A stretch of DNA of 64,000 nucleotides from Chloranthus sessilifolius (lineage: Eukaryota > Streptophyta > Magnoliopsida > Chloranthales > Chloranthaceae): positions 16,369,366 through 16,433,365 of the forward strand of contig CM037587.1 of the NCBI GenBank assembly GCA_021018995.1. The letters are read 5' to 3'. Shown in pieces: positions 11,434 through 23,763 of the stretch. Position 1 is the stretch's first letter. The number at the start of each line of letters is the position of its first letter. Below the pieces are notes generated by a model, which was not told the DNA's origin, did no database searches, and saw only the letters and a program-made list of their open reading frames with translations. The translations under genes were made by a program, and so were the position numbers.

Positions 11434-14400
11434 CTAAGAGTAGAACCTTTGGACGTATCCAGTGTTGACGGGCTCAGGAAGATGATCTCCGTCCATGGTG
11501 GTGGGGCGGATGGCGTATCTCGGCAGTACTTCTCGAATGACGTAAGGTCCTTCCCAGTTTGGCTTAAACTTTCCTCTTGGATCGGCATGGAGGGATGGGA
11601 AGATCTTCTTCAGCACAGTGTCTCCTACCTTTAGATCTCGACCGCAGACACGTTTATTATAAGCGCGTGCGATTCACCCCTGGTAAACTTGGGTATGGCA
11701 TAAGGCTAGGAGTCTTTTCTCATCTAGTATGTTCAGCTGCTCAAAGCGTGATCTCTCTCTCTCTTTGCTTCGGGTAAGCCTGATTCCATAAGGATTCGGA
11801 GCGAGGGTACTTCAACCTCTATCGGGAGGACGACCACAGTTCCATACACAAGGGAGAATGGTGTTGCCCCTGTAGTGGTACGGATAGACGTTCGGTAGGC
11901 CCACAAAGCGAATGACAACATTTCACTCCAATCTCGATAAGTGACAACCATTTTCTCAAGGATGCGGACAACTGTCTTGTTCGCGGCTTCCACGGCTCCA
12001 GTAGTTTGAGGCTGACAAGGGGATGAGCGATGGTGCTTGATCTTGTATTGCTCGTAGAAGTCTCTGATGCACTTATTCGCAACGTTTATGCCATTGTCCA
12101 TGATGATATCCTTGGGTACTCCAAATCAGCACACAATATTGTTCGTGAGAAACTTCTCAACGTGACTGGCAGTGATGTTGGCATATGACGCCGCTTCTAC
12201 CCACTTGGTGAAGTATTCAATGGCGACGAGGATGAAACGATGTCTGTTTGATGCTTTTGGATTTATCATTCCGACAACATCAAGGCGCCAGGTAGCAAAT
12301 GGCCAAGGAGTGGTCATGCAGTGAAGATCAATGGTAGGAGCGTGTATCAGGCTGGAGTGTTCTTGACACTTGTAGCATTTTTGAACATGTTTGCAACAAT
12401 CTGATTCCATGGTGGTCCAAAAGTATCCCTGTCGTAGGATTTTCTTAGCGAGCATGTGACCACTGACGTGGGCTCCGCATACTCCCTCATGGATTTCTTT
12501 CATAATATTGACTGCTTCTCTTTCAGTGAGGCACCTGAGTAAGATGTTATTGTATGATCGCTTGTAGAGGCATTCCCCGCAAATGACGTAACCTGTTGCT
12601 AAACGTTGAATGGTTCGTCGGTTCGTCTTGGATGTACCCTCTGGGAAAGTCAGGGTCTCGAGGAAATTCTTGATATCTGAGAACCAAGGTGGCTCATCAT
12701 CAGGCCTTGTAGGTTCCTCAATCTGGAGGCAGAAGGCCGACTCATTCCTCTGCTCGATCACTATCGGCTTCATCTCAACGCCATAGGGGATTTCAATCAT
12801 TGATGCTAAAGTTGCTAATGCGTCGGTAAAGCGATTCCTTATCCAGGGGACGTATGAGAAAGTTACATCTTGGAAGCAAGCTATCAGATCCTCGAGGTGT
12901 TCGTGATAGGGGATCGGTTTCTCGTCTTTCATCTTCCAGTCACCATTCGTCTGACATATAATTAACTGTGAATCGCCAAATACTCGAAGGTGAGTTACAT
13001 TCAGATTGAGAGCTGCCTGCAGACCAGCGACGCAAGCTTCGTACTCAACCATGTTGTTAGTGTAAGGGAAGTTGAGCTTGATAGAGACCGGTACATGGGA
13101 TCCTTTTGGTGAAATTAGGATGGCACCAACTCCTTGGCCCTCGACATTTGCTGCCCCGTCAAAGTGCATTACCCATGATTCTTCTGCCTCTTCTGTTTCG
13201 TCTTCCGTCATGAACAAGATATCTTCATCTGGGAATTTGGTTCTTAACGGCTCATACTCAGGTAAAGGATTATCAGCAAGATGATCAGCAAGCGCCTGCC
13301 CCTTGATCGATTTCTGAGTGACGTACGTGATGTCGAATTCAGATAATAAGAGTTGCCATCGTGCGGTTCGTCCAGTAAGACCTGGCTTTTCAAATAGGTA
13401 TTTTAACTGATCCATTCGGGCTAAAAGCAGAACTGCCTGAGATAGCAAATAGTGGCGAAGCCTTTGAGTAGCCCATACAAGAGCTAGGCATGCTTTCTCC
13501 AAATGAGAGTAGCACGTCTTGTAATCAGTAAACTTCTTGCTCAGATAGTAAATGGCCTGCTCTCTTCTTCCCGTTTCATCGTGCTGCCCCAAGACACATG
13601 CCATCGAAACTTTCGTCGTGGAGAGATACATCAAGAGTGGTCTCCCTGGCTCAGGTGGTACCAAAACTGGTGGATTAAGAAGGTAGCTTTTTATTTTTTC
13701 GAATGCTGCCTGACAATCGTCGTTCCATTCAACGGGCGAATTCTTCCTTAGTAACCTGAAGATCGGTGTGCAGATTGGAGTTAGCTGTGCAATGAATTGA
13801 CTGATATACTGTATTCTGCCTAGAAACCCTCTGACCTCTTTCTCGATAGACGGCGGTGGCATTTCAGTAATGGTTTTAACTTTGATTGGGTCGACCTCGA
13901 TCCCCCTCCTGTTGACGATGAACCCTAGCAGTTTCCCTGATATAGCATCGAACGCGCACTTATGTGGATTCAATCATAGCCGATACTTCCTCAGCCTCTC
14001 GAATAGCTTCTGAAGGTTTATCAGATGGTCGCTTCGCTCCGGTGAGTTGGCTATCATGTCATCAACATACACTTCAATCTCTCGGTGCATCATGTCATGA
14101 AATAGTGCAGTCATAGCTCTCTGGTACGTTACACCGGCATTCTTCAGCCCGAATGGCATGACTCGATAGCAAAAGGTTCCCTAGGGGGTAATGAACGCTG
14201 TCTTCTCGCGATCAACCTCTGCCATTTTGATCTGATTGTATCCTGAGAATCCATCCATAAATGAAAGCATCCCGTGCTTAGCCGTATTATCAACCAAGAT
14301 GTCGATGTGTGGTAGTGGGAAATCATCCTTTGGGCTTGCTCTGTTCAAATTACGGAAATCGATGCACATGTGGACCTTTCCATCCTTCTTTGGCACAGGT

Positions 14401-14730
14401 ACGATATTGGCTAGCCACTGCAGGTATTTGAATACCATGAGAAACCCCGCGTCATACTGCTTGATGACCTCATCTTTGACTTTCAGCATCCATTCGGGTC
14501 AGAGATGTCTCAGCTTCTGCTTGACTGGCTTTATATCAAGGTAGAGGGGCAACTCATGCTCGACCAAATCGATATTCAGACCAGGCATATCCTCGTACGA
14601 CCAGGCAAAAATGTCTTGGTATGACCGAAGGAAGTCGATCATGCTTTTTCTTTCCTCAGGAGACAGCGACGTTCCGATTTTAGTTATCATGGGAACCTCC
14701 TCAGTTCCTAGATTGACATCTTTGGTCACT
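11434..14730 (-). mobile_element. pol region of the inner element: RT, RNase H, archaeal-type RNase H, integrase (fossil)
   Basis: Domains in reading order (right to left): RT about 14730-13900, with VPKKDGKVHMCIDFRNLNRA, the DGFSGYNQI block and the YVDDM catalytic loop. RNase H about 13650-13270, with YLSKKFTDYKTCYSHLEKAC and KGQALADHLADN. A second, archaeal-type RNase H about 13175-12780, with WVMHFDGAANVEGQGVGAIL, NNMVEYEACVAGLQAAL and LRVFGDSQLI. Integrase zinc domain about 12600-12360 (H..H..CYKC) and catalytic core about 12300-11750, with WRLDVVGMI, a DNG block and a GAVEAANK glutamate. The second RNase H is diagnostic of the Tat lineage. The region is broken in several places. Confidence 0.93.
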
Positions 14731-15174
14731 TCGACAATGGGGGTAGGGCCATACTCAAAGTCGGCAAATTGGTCAAGGAGCTCATTGGAGAGCTCCTTGA
14801 AGGGGACATTCTCATTCAGACTCGTGATCCCTACCTCTTCTTGTATTTCTATAGGGAAGGGGTTGATTTCACGTGGGACGGGTATTTTGATTAAGGCATC
14901 CTTTTGTAGGATATTTTCAGGAATTTTAAATGATAATATTTTTGAACTTTGGATTTTTTCAATGTTTTTGGGATTTTATATTTTTTCCATATTTTTGAGT
15001 TTTTATATTTTTTTATGTTTTTGAGATTTTTGTTTTCTTCGGAGACGAACCCTTGGCAAGGCGGGTTTGTGTATATACAAGGTATTGTCTGCCAAGGGCT
15101 TATCCCACTTTTTATAGGTTTTTTTTTTTTGGGAAACGGGCGCCAAACTTTAGGCCACTTCCTACTTTCAGGGT
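14731..15174. other. Protease-RT linker, AT-rich part
   Basis: The minus-strand sequence between RT and protease is an AT-rich stretch repeating GATTTTTT..TTT-type words near 14930-15040. The equivalent stretch of the outer element lies at 25080-25340. No conserved domain is seen. Confidence 0.5.
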
Positions 15175-17218
15175 CTAGGGTAAAGATGCCCAGTTGTGTA
15201 CCTGAGAGGTCGCTGCTTTACCTGATTGGATGGAGGGTGCTGACTGATATGGCTCATTGGAGTCAGCCTCCATCATATTGATCTCCATTTCGTCTGAGAT
15301 AATATCCTCAAACGCTAACACGGCTTTGTGGTGATTCACCACAGGTGGGGTTTGTTCAGGTACTGACCGTCGTTCTTCGAAAAGGGACAACGCGGCCAAA
15401 TCCATCTCCAAGCTGGGAAGGGAGATCTGGAGATTGGTGGGATGGACTGGGGCTTTGGGTTTGTGTGGGGTCAAATGGGTTGCCCCATTTCGATCGATCT
15501 TTATGACCCCTACGCTGACAAAGGAATCCCTGATGTGTGGCCTAGGGCGAGGTTTCTCTCTTATGTTGATTCCTCGAGCTCTTGCAGTCGCGGCGACCCT
15601 AGCTTTCTCTTTGGCCTCTCGGACCTCTTGCTCCGTGGGCTTATATCCTAGCCCGAATCTTACTTTTTGTCCCTTAGCCATAACTGACTCTCTTCTGCCT
15701 TGTAATTTGGGTCCCAGACCCCTCCCTTTCTGATAGCCCCACTTTTAGAGCATTGCCACTGCTGCTTCCATACCGCCTCCTGTTTTAGACATGATGCCCT
15801 CCATGGGTTCTGGGAGTATAGCTGACACCTCATACTCAAAATTGTGGAGGTCGACGTCCTAAGCGGTGTGTGGTACATCCAGCATATTGGGTTTTTCAAC
15901 GCTATTGGCGGCCTTTTCTTTCTCACTGTGCCCCTCTCCAATGATGGTGATAATCTTATGCCCAGATGCAAATTTGAGTTTCTGGTGCAATGTGGAAGGT
16001 ATGGCTCCGACTTCATGTAGCCACGAGCGCCCTAACAACAGATTAAATGAGGATTTGATATCCATGACTTGAAACAAGATGGAAAAGGTCATTGGCCCTA
16101 TCAATATCTCAAGATCAACTTCTCCCAATATTTCTCTCCTAGTATTGTCAAACCCTCTAGCGCTGGTTCTGGTGGGTCTTAACATGCACGGATCAACCCC
16201 AATTTTGGTGGCGGTTCTTAACGGGCATATATTCAATGTAGACCCATTATCAATTAGTACCAAGGGGATAACCATATTTTCGGACTCAACAGTTATATCT
16301 AAAGATTTTGAGTGACTACCTCCTTCCTCAGATAAATCGACATCAGAAAATGAAATGACATTTGGAGCCATCACTTGACCAATTATCTGCCCGACTTCAT
16401 CTGGGCTAACTTGGAGTGATACATGCGCATTTTTTAACGCCCCTATTAATGCTTGGAAATAGAGTGGGGACGTCATCAACAGATCCCATACAGTGATATG
16501 GGCAGGCATTCTTCTCAGCTGAGTCTCCAGTATATGTTCTCGACTCATCTTCTCAAACGGATTCACAATGCTCTCTTTCTTTCCTTCGGATTGGGTCTGT
16601 GCTGCTGCTGGTGCTTTGGGCTGCTTCGATATTCTCCTTGACCTGGTAACAAAATCTACTGCCCCTTCTCTACTACTGCTTCCCGCATTGATATCTGTTT
16701 GTTCGTAGCTTAGCAGGACCTGATGAGGATCATATGTGGGTTTCGAGAGCTGGAAGGGTATGGCTGCCGGTTCTTGAGGTACTTGTACTGTCGTCTCAGG
16801 AGGTGTGGGCAATACTTGATTCACCCCGGTGGCAGTGGGTTGGGTGGAAAGATTGGGCCAAATGGGGGTGGTGGAGCTTGAGGGTGGTGGCATTGGAGGG
16901 AAGGAGGTAAAAGTAGGCGATGTATGGGGGTCTGATGGGCCGTTAGGTAATTGACCGGGGTGGTGGAACTTGCCGGTGGTTGAGCTGGGGGTGATGGAGT
17001 GGGCGCATGCCATTGATAACTGATGGGTGCGGGTGTTGGATTGGGGGCTTGGTGGCTTATTGGGTAATTGATGGGGGTTGTGGTGTATGGTGGTAGTTGG
17101 AATGGGGTGGGCGTAGGCCATTGATGACTGGCGGGTGCGGGTGTAGGATTGGAGGTCTGTTGGCTCATTGGGTAATTGATGGGATTGTGGTGTATGGTTG
17201 GTATGCATTGATATTCAC
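15175..17218 (-). mobile_element. Protease region with proline-rich linker, inner element (fossil)
   Basis: The aspartic protease block is at about 16370-15860, with SENMVIPLVLIDNGSTLNIC, GVDPC, and LLLGRSWLHEVGAIPSTLHQ. The IDNG active site in place of D-S/T-G is normal for Tat elements. Upstream in reading direction (17200-16800) is a Pro/His/Thr/Ser-rich linker. Downstream (15680-15175) is a basic stretch with KVRFGLGYKPTEQEVREAKE, shared with the outer copy. It is broken. Confidence 0.88.
16925..17205 (-). repeat. Repeats encoding the proline-rich linker
   Basis: The linker repeats a module of about 35-40 residues (HQLPN.P..xQS.TRT.Q.SMA.AH), two good copies and one partial. This looks like in-frame expansion of the Gag-Pol linker. 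Confidence 0.6.
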
Positions 17219-18294
17219 CTAATTGACGGGGGTGGGCGATGGAAAGTATGCCTTGAGATCCAAGGGTTCAATTTGTGGAGTCGGATTGGAGAAATAATCT
17301 GACAAATTTAGGGGTTCAACTACCCCTATATTTCTTTCTTCAACGCTTCTTAACAGCGGTGCTACATAACTCTCCCGATCACTGATGTAATCGGATGGGT
17401 CGAATTCAAATTCCTCCTCATCTTCTATCATTTCGATAGTGGGTCTGGGACCTGCTCCTCCGATAGGATGTGGGGATAGTGGTACTTGATGAATATTAGC
17501 ATGCTGAGAAGGTCCGGGGGGAATGATTTTCCCGGCATCAATCAAATCTTGGATAGCGTGTTTCAATGGGAATCAGCGATCAGTAGGGTGACCCAGACCC
17601 TGATGAAAATTACAGTGGGTATTTGAGTCATAGTTCTTTGGGATCGGGTGAGGAGGAGGTTGCGGTTGGCGGATAGCCACTAGTCCCTTTTCTACTAACA
17701 AGGGTAAAAGTACACTTAATGATTGCCCAAGAGGTGTGAAGACTCGGTCGTAGCGGGCTCCTCTGTTTCGGAGTCATTTTCATTCCTTGCCCGTTTCCTA
17801 TTCTTTGCATCTGCTCAGGCCTAACAGGTGCTGGTGGGGCCGCCTAAAATTGAAACGGAGCAGTATTATTATTGGGCCTGATGTTGGCTATGTTCTGGAC
17901 ATCGCCCCCTTTTCTCTTCTCGTTCCTCTGCTCAGAAAATCTTCTGACCCCGCTAGGGCCCCCTGAAGTATTCTTACTTAGCCGCTCTTCCCTGATGGCA
18001 TCCTCTCAACGATTGGCATTCCTCACAAAATCAACAAAACTAGACTGCTGTTGGTATACAAGAAAATCAGAGATCACCGGCAGAGTGTTCTTTGAAATCA
18101 TCTCTATCTGCTCATCATCCGGTATTCTATTTCTGACCTGAGCTGCCAATGCTCTCCATCGCCCTAAGTAGTCACTGAAGGCCTCATTTAGATTCTGCTT
18201 CAACCGGGCCAAATCAGACTTGCGCGGTTCAATATCAGTATTATAGACATACTGTTCCTGAAATAAATGCGCTAAATCTTTCCATGTCTTCATC

Positions 18295-20225
18295 ATGGAT
18301 GGTTCAAGAGATGTGAACCACCTCAGGGCCGGTCCTGTCAAACACTTCTGAAAGACTTTTATTAGCAGTCTTTCGTCCCCTCCGTACTGGCACATGTCCC
18401 CACAATAGGACTTGAGGTGTGCGATCGGGTTGCCTGTGCCATTGTACTTGTCGAATACTGGCATTTTAAACGTGGGGGGCAAGGGGACCTCAGCGAACAG
18501 GCATAGGTCTGTGAAGTCCGTGGCATGAATTTCAGCGCCACCCATTTTCATCAGCTATTTTTATATTTTGTCTAACTGTTCTTTCAGTTGCTCTGACTCT
18601 TTCGATATAGGGGCCGCTTTCTCGGCCGTCAGTCGGACTTCACTCTGGGCTACCAGGGGGTGGGCAATTACTGGTGGAGGGTTGAGGCTGGTCAATGCCC
18701 CAGCATAGGCCCCGCTATTCCTAATCTCGTCCTCTTCATACTGTTGGTCGGCGTAATGTGCAGTGAAGACAGGATTCTTAACCTGTTGCTGCATGGGTTG
18801 GATGGGAATGACATGAGTAAGGGTTGGATGAGCCCATTGGGGGTGAGGAAAGGTTTGTTGGGTGATGGGAATTTGGTGTTGAGGCAGGGCCTGGTAGGGC
18901 CATTGGGTATGGGGGAAGGTTTGGAGATGGCCTTGGGGTGTAGGGCCATGGGAGAATTGGGTTTGGGGGATGATATGGGTTTGACCCAGCTGTGAAGGTT
19001 GGGTTAAGTGTTGGGGGTGTTGTAGAAGGTATGAGTGTGGGGTTTGGGTTTGGGCCATGAACCCTTGATCATTTTGGGTCATGGGCCACTGATAGGTCTG
19101 GGCCATGGACCCTTGGTAGGTTTGGGCCAAGGGCCCTTGATGGGTCTGGGCCACGGGCCCTTGGTGGGTTTGGCCCCATGGGCCTTGATGGGTATGGGCC
19201 ATGGGCCCTTGGAGGGTTTGGGCCATGGATGGTTCAAGAGATGCGAACCACCTCAGGGCCGGTCCGGTCAAACTCTTCTGAAAGACTTTTATTAGCAGTC
19301 TTTCGTCCCCTCCGTACTGGCACATGTCCCCACAATAGGATTTGAGGTGTGCGATCGGGTTGCCTGTGCCATTGTACTTGTCGAATACTGGCATTTTAAA
19401 CTTGAGGGGCAAGGGGACCTCAACGAACAGGCATAGGTCTGTGAAGTCCGTGGCATGAATTTCAGCGCCACCCATTTTCATCAGCTATTTTTATATTTTG
19501 TCTAACTGTTCTTTCAGTTGCTCTGACTCTTTCGATATAGGGGCCACTTTCTTGGCCGTCAGTCGGACTTCGCTCTGGGCTACCAGGGGGTGGCCAATTA
19601 TTGGTGGAGGGTTGAGGCTGGTCAATGCCCTAACATAGGCCCCGCTATTCCTAATCTCGTCCTCTTCATACTGTTGGTCGGCGTAATGTGCAGTGAAGAC
19701 AAGATTCTTAACCTGTTGCTGCATGGGTTGGATGGGAATGGCATGAGTAGGGGTTGGATGAGCCCATTGGGGGTGAGGAAAGGTTTGTTGGGTGATGGGA
19801 ATTTGGTGTTGAGGCGGGGCCTGGTAGGGCCACTGGGTATGGGGGAAGGTTTAGAGATGGCCTTGGGGTGTGGGCCCATGGGAGAATTGGGTTTGGGGGA
19901 TGATATGGGTTTGACTCAGCTGTGAAGGTTGGGTTAAGTGTTGGGGGTGTTGTGGAAGGTATGAGTGTGGGGTTTGGGTTTGGGCCATGAACCCTTGATC
20001 ATTTTGAGTCATGGGCCACTGATAGGTCTGGGCCATGGACCCTTGGTAGGTTTGGGCCAAGGGCCCTTGATGGGTCTGGGCCATGGGCCCTTGGTGGGTA
20101 TGGCCCAATGGGCCTTGATGGGTCTGGGCCATAGGCCCTTGATGGGTCTGGCCCGTGGACCCTTGATGGGTCTGGCCCCATGGGCCTTGATGGGTATGGG
20201 CCATGGGCCCTTGGAGGGTCTAGGC
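18295..20225 (-). repeat. Tandem duplication inside gag, 930-bp offset
   Basis: 18295-19224 and 19225-20225 align at an offset of 930 bp at the gag-domain end (for example 18541 and 19471), growing to about 1006 bp at the other end because the second copy has extra 24-bp repeat units. The copies differ by only a few percent, so the duplication is fairly recent. Confidence 0.9.
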
Positions 20226-20420
20226 CATGGGCCATTTGTGGATCTAGCCCGATGGGCCTTGTTGGGTATGGCCCGTGGGTCCTTGATGGGTCTGGCCCGA
20301 TGGGCCTTATTGGGTCTGGGCTGTGGGCCCTTGTTGGGTTTGGCCATGGGCCATTGGTGGACTTGGGCCGTGGGCCCCTGATGGGTTTGGATTTGATGGG
20401 TTTCGCTCAATGGGCCCTGA
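19035..20420 (-). repeat. 24-bp minisatellite encoding an octapeptide in Gag
   Basis: On the minus strand the 24-bp unit encodes the octapeptide MAQTHQGP with variants (GQTHQGPW, AQTYQGSM). About eight units lie in the first duplicate and roughly twelve or more in the second, trailing into degenerate units to 20420. Confidence 0.88.
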
Positions 20421-21332
20421 GGGATATGGGTAATGGGGTTTTGGGCCAATGGGCCTTGGAGATGATGGGTAGTGGGGTATTGGGCCATTGGGCCCTGGAG
20501 ATCATGGATGGAGGGGTATTGGGCCATGGGGCCCTGAGATGTGTGAAAAGGGGGTTTGGGCCAATGGGCCTTGGGGTACGTGGGTGATGGGGGTTTGGAT
20601 GGTGTGGATTATGGGAGGTTGATGGGGGCCATGGGGGAGTGAAGCATGGAGGTTTGCTAAGGTGTGGGATGGATTCATGGATGTGGGGTGTGGAGGAGAG
20701 ATATTTTGGGAAGCCCTCCATGAGGAGTATGCTTGGAACATCTCCTCCATCATGGCCATGGAAGGGGGGTGGGATGTGGATGGTGGATTTAAGGGGTGAG
20801 GGGGTATAGATGGGGTGGAGGTGGTGGAAAAATTGGGCATGGTCCCAGTATAATTGGGCATGGCCACGGTAGGTGGGGGTATATGGGGTGGATGAGGGGA
20901 TGTATTAGATATGTTTTGGGATGATGGAGGGCATGATAATGAGGGATGAGGAAAGTTGGGCATAGCCCCGGTAAAAATGGGCATGGCCCGGATGGATGGG
21001 GGATTTTGCGGGGGATCTAATAGGGCGGAAGTAGTGTATGTGAACGTAGGTAGATCGGGTCTATAGGGGAATGATGGGAATTGGGGCATGGATATGGATT
21101 GGGAAAATGGGTTTGGCATGGGCATGGTTTGGGCAAAGGATGGGGAATGGGGGGTTGAACTTTGGATATTTTGAGGGGTAGTGGTTGGGAATATGGGGGC
21201 GCCGAATGGGTCGATAACTGTAAAAGGGGGTTGGGTGAGGGGGATGGTGGAAAAGACTTCTCCCGAATGAGAGTGCGTTGGAGAATGTGGCGGGGATGAA
21301 TCGGGATCGGCGTAACTGGGTCCACTACCCAC

Positions 21333-22630
21333 GACATTCTTCGGGAGCGGGTCGGGTAAGGGTGCCTTGGATAAGGCCCAAAAATCCTCCTCCTTCTCCT
21401 ACGGGACGACGGAGGGCAAGATGATGCCGTTGTGCCGGCACCACAAACTAAATATTTTTTGTGTTTTGATTATATTTTTTTTTTGAATTTTATGAAAACT
21501 TTTTGAAAAGCAAAGGTTCCGAGGCCTTGGAATTCCCTTTTCGGGTGGCTCTCGTACCTTAATTCAAGACCCGCGGCGACGGTTCCGATGCACTTTGAAA
21601 GAATTGAAGGAGAACCTTCGATCTATTGAAGACATAAAAATTGAGGCAAACGACTCGAACCCCCGAAATGAGCCAAAAAGAAGTTGCCTTCTCTTGACCG
21701 ATGGGGGCGTATTGGGTGTCGGAGATGGCGGGGCCTAAACAAGGCACTATGCACACTGATCGGGGAACTCGGGAGGTGGAAAGGGCCAAAGATTCGGGTT
21801 GGGTGCTGCCAAACAGACCTGGCGCAACTAATACTTGCGCCCAGGTTGCAGGGGAGGATTTTTACACTGGTGCAACTATTAGTTGCGCCAAGGTAAAAGT
21901 TGGGAGTTTAAAGCTGGCGCAACTATTAGTTGCACCAGTTATAAAATCTAGTGTTTTTACACTTGCGCAACTAATACATGCGCCAGGCAAAAACTGCCTC
22001 TCGATTCTCTCCTCACCTCACCTAAAGGATTGAGTCCGGTATAACTCGCTAACGCGCTCCCCAAGGGTTTTAAGCTTCAGAATGGGAACTCACCTGATAT
22101 ACCTCCGACACAAGCACCTTCTCAGATACTAGGTGGGCTGGGACTTTTCTGGATCATCACCACTAGGGGCTGCCGCCATACTAAGACCTGGGTGTTTGTA
22201 TGTGGGCCTAAACCAACCCTTTTGAAGAATCTACCCGCAAAATAAATTAATTAAGCTCCCTAACTTGGTTCAATTTTAATTTTTTTCAAAGCTTTTCTCT
22301 TTTTTTTGGAAGTTTTCTTTAATTCAAAGACCGGGGATGATTATCCCGTGCCGCCACACGGTCCACTGTTAGGATATGAATAATAAAAAAAGAAGGGGCC
22401 AGTCAAGCGACTAGGTAGAAAATATAAAGTGCTGAAATTTAAAAGGTGTCAGTCAAGTGACTAGGCAAAAATTGCTGAAATTTAAAGCGAAATCGTAGGG
22501 GTGAGTAAAATGACGTAATCGGAGGGGTGAGTACAAAAAAATAGCAAAAATAAAATAGAAAACAACAATAAAATGTTAGAAAAATAAAAATAAAAAAAGG
22601 GCCTAGTTCAAGGGGAAGCTTTACTAGCTA
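21333..22630 (-). other. Leader region of the inner element
   Basis: This lies between the primer-binding site and gag in reading direction. It holds palindrome array D and AT-rich sequence, with no recognised coding domain. Confidence 0.6.
21820..21985. repeat. Palindrome array D (4 units, 47-48-bp pitch)
   Basis: Units start at 21820, 21868, 21915 and 21963. Spacers are 24-25 bp and differ. The two inner units keep the CTATTAG centre, while the outer two have a changed centre. Confidence 0.9.
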
Positions 22631-22650
22631 GTCCCCAGCATAGTCGCCAT
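22631..22650 (-). other. Primer-binding site of the inner element
   Basis: Just inside the right LTR the minus strand reads ATGGCGACTATGCTGGGGAC. A TGGCGACTC..CTGGGGA-type site, complementary to the 3' end of a tRNA(Arg), is typical of Ogre/Tat elements as I recall it. The site fixes the reading direction of the element. Confidence 0.7.
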
Positions 22651-23377
22651 CTGTGCAACCGTGGGAATCGATGTTATCCCCGTCGCGACGATGCGCTCTC
22701 TAACGATGAAAAATATAGAATTGCCACCCGAAGCTTTCGGTGTTCCGGGATACCTAGTTCATTTTTATGAGCACCGAAGTGCTAAAAATATGACTCTGAA
22801 TCCGGTCCACACCAAAGGCTCTTGGGTAGGGGCTTCGGTTATCGATCGGGAAGGTGTTAGGCACCCGATCAACTCGCTTAACGCGGTGTTTACTAATGGC
22901 CAACAATAAAATGAAGTAAAAGTAAGAAAAATAGCTTTCTCTTGCCCAAAATGGCTTAGAATCCTATTTGTGTCATTCGGTTCCTACCGAAAAATCGGCG
23001 GCGTAACGGCACAAATGAGAGGATGGAGGGAGCTAGAAAGAGATAGGAGAAAAAAGGGGAGAGCCGAAGCCCTCGGGCCCTTGTAGCACCGTAGAGGAGC
23101 CTTGCGTGGCTTGCTTTGATGAGCTCTTGAAGGCTTTATATGGTGGAAAATGAGGTTCTAACTCCTTAGACTTAAAGCTAAGAGGTGGGGGATGGAGGCT
23201 AGGGGATCACACACCTAGGCTAAGGGTTTTGGATGCAAGAACAAGCTTGAAATGAGGTTGAGAGGTTATGAAATTTGGGTGAAAATAGTGCACAAAAGGG
23301 AGGAAGAACTTCTCACTTTGAGCTCTTTCTCTCTTAAGCAAATTTCTCAACCCCTAAACCAAGGGGTGGGGGGCTCT

Positions 23378-23385
23378 ATTTATAG
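23378..23385 (-). promoter_or_regulatory. TATA box of the 5' LTR
   Basis: TATAAATA on the minus strand, at the same place as in the left LTR. In element orientation the palindromes at 23763-23657 lie about 270-380 bp upstream of it. Confidence 0.7.
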
Positions 23386-23656
23386 GAAAGGAGTAGATTA
23401 GGAGGCTATTTAGATGCTAATTGGAGTTAGCAATTAGGTAATCTCAAATCTAAGGTTTCCTAAGATTTTGAGAGCTTGAAAAGGAGTGAAGGTGGTTCTA
23501 ATAGTGGATGATGGGGTGATGCTTTAAGCCACTTGGAGGGTTACAAATAGGTAAGGAATGGGTACAACAAAGCTATCAAAACACACCCCAAAGGTTGAGG
23601 TGGTCAACAAGTCAAACCCCAAACACGAATTTCGGGGCAAAAACCCATTATTGGCC

Positions 23657-23763
23657 TGGAGCAACTAATAGTTGCGCCAGGCAAAATTTATACCTAGTGC
23701 AACTATTAGTTGCGCCAGGCCATTTCTGGGGAGAAATAGCTGGCGCGACTAATAGTCGCGCCA
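23657..23763. repeat. Palindrome array E, in the 5' LTR (3 units)
   Basis: Units start at 23657, 23695 and 23741, with spacers of 15 and 23 bp. The 23741 unit is a perfect hairpin in which both arms carry a matching change (GCGCGACTA and TAGTCGCGC). Confidence 0.88.

Larger units (their letters stand above)
17219..21332 (-). mobile_element. gag region of the inner element (fossil, internally duplicated)
   Basis: The retrotransposon gag domain is plain at about 18550-18010: EIHATDFTDLCLFAEVPLPP, KMPVFDKYNGTGNPIAHLKS, RWFTSLEPSMMKTWKDLAHL and FSDYLGRWRALAAQVRNR. Its first half is present again at 19480-19220. The N-terminal 21330-20400 is extremely rich in Pro, Ser, Thr and His. The C-terminal part near 17560 has KHAIQDLIDAGKI, as in other Tat gag proteins. 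It is broken. No CCHC knuckle was recognised. Confidence 0.88.
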
